A stretch of DNA of 64,000 nucleotides from Clostridiales bacterium (lineage in GTDB: Bacteria; Bacillota; Clostridia; Lachnospirales; Lachnospiraceae), in assembly GCA_018372435.1 (NCBI GenBank), contig JAHAJA010000015.1, positions 29,515 to 93,514 of the forward strand. The letters are read 5' to 3'. Position 1 is the stretch's first letter; every line of letters begins with the position of its first letter. A program made the position numbers and the translations under genes. Below the pieces are notes generated by a model. That model did not search any database. It had not been told where the DNA came from and saw nothing but the letters and a program-made list of their open reading frames with translations. Below, piece by piece: positions 61,857-64,000 of this stretch.

Positions 61857-62895
61857 TATAATCTCCTAGCATGTCTAATACAACTTCTGCAATTGCCTTT
61901 CCTAGTATTGGAGGAACTGCATTTGCTAATTGTTGATGTTGATCATATTTTGTTCCAGTCAGTTCGAAATTATCATTAAATGACTGTATTCTTGCGACCT
62001 CTCTTACAGTTGGTGTTCTATCATAGATTGGATGAATAATCATAGATTTTGATACATGCTTTATTGTAATTGATGGCTCGTCACTTTTTAATCTTCGATA
62101 ATTATTACTATGCTTTCCTCCGCCTTGTCCCAACTCCAAAGGTATGTCTTGCCAGTTGCCTCCTTGTGGTACACTATGCATTCGTTTCACAATCAAATCA
62201 GCATGATGTATTGGTTCATGATTTAGAATATCTCTTCTTCCTGACATTAATCGCTGATATTCATTCTGTGGTTCTAAATACTCCTTACCCTCATTAGGAA
62301 TATTCCCTAATGCATCACCAACAGTTATTACTGGATTACCTTCGACTCCAAATTTAGGTATTGGAAATTTTACATTATTTATTAATGAGGCAATAAAAAT
62401 AACACGTTTTCTATTTTGAGGTACTCCATAATCCGATGCTGTTAAAACTTTATATTGTACGTTATATCCCAATTCATTTAATTCTCTTACTATTTCTTCC
62501 TTAACATCCAATCCATCAGCTGTTGTCATTGATAATAATCCAACAACGTTTTCAATAACGACCACCTTAGGTCTAACAATTCGTACAATTCCTATAACCT
62601 CTTTAAACAGATTATTTCTTTCATCCAAAACATCTCTTTTTCCAGCCATGGAGAAGCCTTGACATGGTGGTCCTGCAATTATTACATCTACTTTTCCTAT
62701 ATATGTTTTCCAGAATTCTTCCTTAAGTTCTCTTATATCTCCCTGCTTTACTAAAGTAGATTCATGATTGACTTTAAAGGTATTTAATGCTACATTCCAG
62801 AAGTCAACTCCCAATATGGTTTCAAATCTTTTTGTCATCTCAAATCCATATGAAAATCCACCAATTCCACAAAATAAATCTATGATTTTATACAT
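61840..62895 (-). CDS. C5 cytosine-specific DNA methyltransferase 2
   Basis: A 351-residue Dcm-type enzyme. Motif I LFCGIGGFSYGFE, motif IV GPPCQGFSMAGKRDV, motif VI VIENVVGLLS, motif VIII PQNRKRVIFIAS and motif X QLANAVPPILGKAI. The target-recognition region lies between about 195 and 300. It is upstream of methyltransferase 1 in the same operon, so protection is made before cleavage. Confidence 0.95.
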   Translation of the reverse strand: MYKIIDLFCGIGGFSYGFEMTKRFETILGVDFWNVALNTFKVNHESTLVKQGDIRELKEEFWKTYIGKVDVIIAGPPCQGFSMAGKRDVLDERNNLFKEVIGIVRIVRPKVVVIENVVGLLSMTTADGLDVKEEIVRELNELGYNVQYKVLTASDYGVPQNRKRVIFIASLINNVKFPIPKFGVEGNPVITVGDALGNIPNEGKEYLEPQNEYQRLMSGRRDILNHEPIHHADLIVKRMHSVPQGGNWQDIPLELGQGGGKHSNNYRRLKSDEPSITIKHVSKSMIIHPIYDRTPTVREVARIQSFNDNFELTGTKYDQHQQLANAVPPILGKAIAEVVLDMLGDYNVKND

Positions 62896-62910
62896 CTTAG
62901 TAACCTCTTT

Positions 62911-63144
62911 CTATATACTAATTACCTTTGTTAATACTTCTAATCTCTTTTTTCCACATTGTTGTATCACAACTCTAGTCAGTTGATCTTCTTTAAAAAT
63001 TCTCTCTCTATTATTTGTGTATATCTTCCTAATTAATTTTTTCATTTCATTCTCCGAAATCGAACTACTCCAATAGCTATCTATTACCTTGTTAAGTGCC
63101 TTAGCAACCTCACGCTGAGATTTGTAAAATGAATTAACATTCAT
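62911..63144 (-). CDS. Small protein at the head of the restriction operon
   Basis: A 77-residue helical, basic protein (SFYKSQREVAKALNKVIDSY, SENEMKKLIRKIYTNNRERI, KKRLEVLTKVI). It resembles family TIGR04540, which I recall beside clostridial restriction systems. It starts the operon 15 bp before methyltransferase 2. A controller (C protein) role is possible, but no clear HTH is seen. Confidence 0.65.
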   Translation of the reverse strand: MNVNSFYKSQREVAKALNKVIDSYWSSSISENEMKKLIRKIYTNNRERIFKEDQLTRVVIQQCGKKRLEVLTKVISI

Positions 63145-63358
63145 AGCATTACTCCATTTATTATCATATTCTTATTAATATCTTACTATTTTTTTATCTA
63201 AATTACAATATTTTTTTATCATTTCTATATAATTTTTATACTCATAAAATGCCTCAATATCTATATTTTCTGTACTATTTCAAACAGTTAAATTCTAATA
63301 GCGTGAAAATAACTTCGTCTATTATTTTGAATTAGAATCTTGACAATTCGTATTAAAA

Positions 63359-63379
63359 AATCAGGTAATTTACCTGATT
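63359..63379 (-). terminator. Terminator behind the hydrolase remnant
   Basis: AATCAGGTAA-T-TTACCTGATT, exiting on the minus strand into TTTTTTAA. It follows the stop codon of the alpha/beta-hydrolase remnant. Confidence 0.7.
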
Positions 63380-63412
63380 CTAAATTTCATCTTATTTCTT
63401 TTTTTGTTTCTG

Positions 63413-63550
63413 CTAACGTCTTAAGTAGTCATAAATAAAAATAGCTAACTTCTCATTTACTTGTTTAGGCTCATTCCATTGTACCAAGGGTGTTTATTCA
63501 TTTAATACTTTTTCATTCACCTTGAAATAATCATTCTCACCAAGCGCCAT
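63413..63550 (-). pseudogene. Remnant of an alpha/beta-hydrolase gene 3' end
   Basis: On the minus strand the last frame reads TPLVQWNEPKQVNEKLAIFI then YDYLRR and a stop, like the C-terminus of alpha/beta hydrolases (H-x-P..W.EP..VN..L..F). In the same frame just upstream are an in-frame TAA and 18 more codons (MALGENDYFKVNEKVLNE). A terminator follows. So the 592-bp gap 63145-63736 holds a gene tail, not a whole gene. It suggests past loss at the element end. Confidence 0.5.
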
Positions 63551-63699
63551 TGAAGTGCCCAAAAAAAATCCAATCATTCTACTTAAATGTACCTATTTGA
63601 ACATACTTACACAATGCCCCAACAGACTTCTCTTTTGCCTAATAATCCACTTACAGCCTATTCTTCCACGTTCTCCCGACTCTTTCCTCAACAAAAAAA

Positions 63700-63724
63700 G
63701 GACTGAACCTCCAGGTTCAATCCT
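63700..63724 (-). terminator. Terminator behind tRNA-Leu(AAG)
   Basis: AGGATTGAACC/GGTTCAGTCCT (minus strand) around a 4-nt loop, exiting into T7, 12 bp past the tRNA 3' end. It is the element-borne counterpart of the stem at 43285. Confidence 0.85.
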
Positions 63725-63735
63725 AATCTTTCTTA

Positions 63736-63758
63736 ATGCAGTCGACGGGACTTGAACC
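63736..63758 (-). repeat. attR: 3' end of the intact tRNA-Leu
   Basis: Partner of 43322-43344, one mismatch (T/C) in 23 bp, core GACGGGACTTGAACC at 63744-63758. It lies in the T-arm and acceptor stem of the tRNA. The element rebuilds the tRNA end on insertion. Confidence 0.88.
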
Positions 63759-63821
63759 CGTACGAGCGCAATGCTCACTAGATCCTTAGTCTAGCGCGTA
63801 TGCCAATTCCGCCACAACTGC
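63737..63821 (-). tRNA. tRNA-Leu(AAG)
   Basis: On the minus strand GCAGTTG pairs with CGACTGC (one wobble) before the discriminator A. The anticodon arm CTAGA/TCTAG encloses CTAAGGA, anticodon AAG, leucine. A long variable arm GAGCATTGCGCTC and a complete T-arm fit a class II tRNA. CCA is not encoded. It is the integration target of the element to its left. Confidence 0.93.
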
Positions 63822-63948
63822 TCATCAGTACGAGAAATATTATATCCTTTGTGAGCTTCCTTGTCAATATTGTTTATTGAATTATTTCAATTATTTTGAT
63901 ATTTCTAAATTGTAAATTTAAATTCGACCCTACCTCTTCATACATATA

Positions 63949-63994
63949 GAAGTTAGTCTTTCAAACTATATAGTGGAAGTAAGTCTTTCAAACT
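63949..63994. repeat. Short direct repeat at the right edge
   Basis: GAAGTTAGTCTTTCAAACT (63949-63967) recurs at 63976-63994 with one change, period 27 bp. It runs to the window edge and may be part of a longer array or an operator pair. Confidence 0.4.
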
Positions 63995-64000
63995 TTTGAT

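Larger units (their letters stand above)
43330..63758. mobile_element. 20.4-kb integrative element in tRNA-Leu(AAG)
   Basis: Bounded by the 15-bp core GACGGGACTTGAACC at 43330-43344 and 63744-63758, the latter within the intact tRNA-Leu. A tyrosine integrase and an excisionase-like gene lie just inside the left end. All genes run on the minus strand: int, xis, SF3 helicase, PolA-type polymerase fused to an acidic-tail module, an unknown gene in inverted repeats, small proteins, a secreted protein, Mor-like regulator, RadC, DUF proteins and a type II restriction system. I found no relaxase, coupling protein, capsid, terminase or tail gene. It therefore looks like a replicating genomic island or phage/ICE satellite. 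Confidence 0.88.

Noticed and set aside
43330..63758. Reading the island as an ordinary prophage or an ICE
   Set aside because: No capsid, portal, terminase, tail or lysis gene, and no relaxase, coupling protein or T4SS gene was recognised.
1..64000. CRISPR arrays, rRNA operons or complete IS elements with a transposase
   Set aside because: Searched by eye on both strands; no regularly spaced repeats, no rRNA stretches and no transposase frame were found.

Overview
The window reads as a low-GC Gram-positive, most likely a Lachnospiraceae clostridium of the Clostridium phytofermentans type. The reasons are AT-rich DNA, strong AGGAGG ribosome sites, a cobalamin-dependent ethanolamine microcompartment operon of the Firmicutes type, a lipoteichoic-acid-synthase-like sulfatase, a GT2/CDP-glycerol transferase fusion, and several families (DUF5688, DUF960, DUF1643) seen on clostridial mobile elements. 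The species is an inference; no rRNA is present.

Layout. Positions 1-12.8 kb hold ordinary chromosomal genes: recQ, metF, an AbgT-family transporter, a 242-bp palindromic MITE-like element, a WYL regulator coupled to a class I aminotransferase, a divergent MocR-type regulator, a pair of U32-like proteins, a GNAT acetyltransferase and tRNA-Leu(CAG). From 13 to 19.4 kb come pseudouridine salvage (psuK-psuG), a DUF523 protein, an LtaS-like protein with an extra C-terminal TIG-like domain, and an AraC-family regulator. From 33.2 down to 19.4 kb, on the minus strand, runs an 18-gene ethanolamine operon: eutG-S-P-A-B-C-L-(extended BMC shell)-E-M-T-D(pduL type)-conserved-N-pduT-H-Q. It encodes uptake (EutH), the AdoCbl lyase EutBC with its reactivase EutA and adenosyltransferase EutT, acetaldehyde conversion (EutE, PduL/EutD, EutG) and the shell (EutS, L, M, N, extended BMC, PduT). 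No EutVW two-component system is in the window. From 33.4 to 43 kb lie a two-gene chromate transporter, a toroid-like protein, a membrane Mrr-type nuclease, a teichoic-acid-type glycosyltransferase, an RNA methyltransferase, an Fe-S aldo/keto reductase behind a MerR-like promoter, and an EVE-like/HNH nuclease.

From about 43.33 to 63.76 kb lies an integrated element of 20.4 kb in the 3' end of tRNA-Leu(AAG). The intact tRNA is at the right end and a 23-bp copy of its 3' end is at the left, beside a tyrosine integrase and an excisionase-like gene. Behind these is a replication module: an SF3 (D5/P4-type) helicase and a divergent family A DNA polymerase lacking a recognisable proofreading domain. 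The polymerase is fused in frame to an acidic-tailed module that also has its own strong ribosome site and start codon. Further on are an unknown 556-residue gene bracketed by ~104-bp inverted repeats, several tiny proteins, a secreted Pro-rich protein, a Mor-like regulator, RadC, and a type II restriction system with two C5 methyltransferases at the far end. I see no relaxase, conjugation, capsid, terminase or tail gene, so this looks like a self-replicating but non-self-transmissible island. It is the most novel part of the window.
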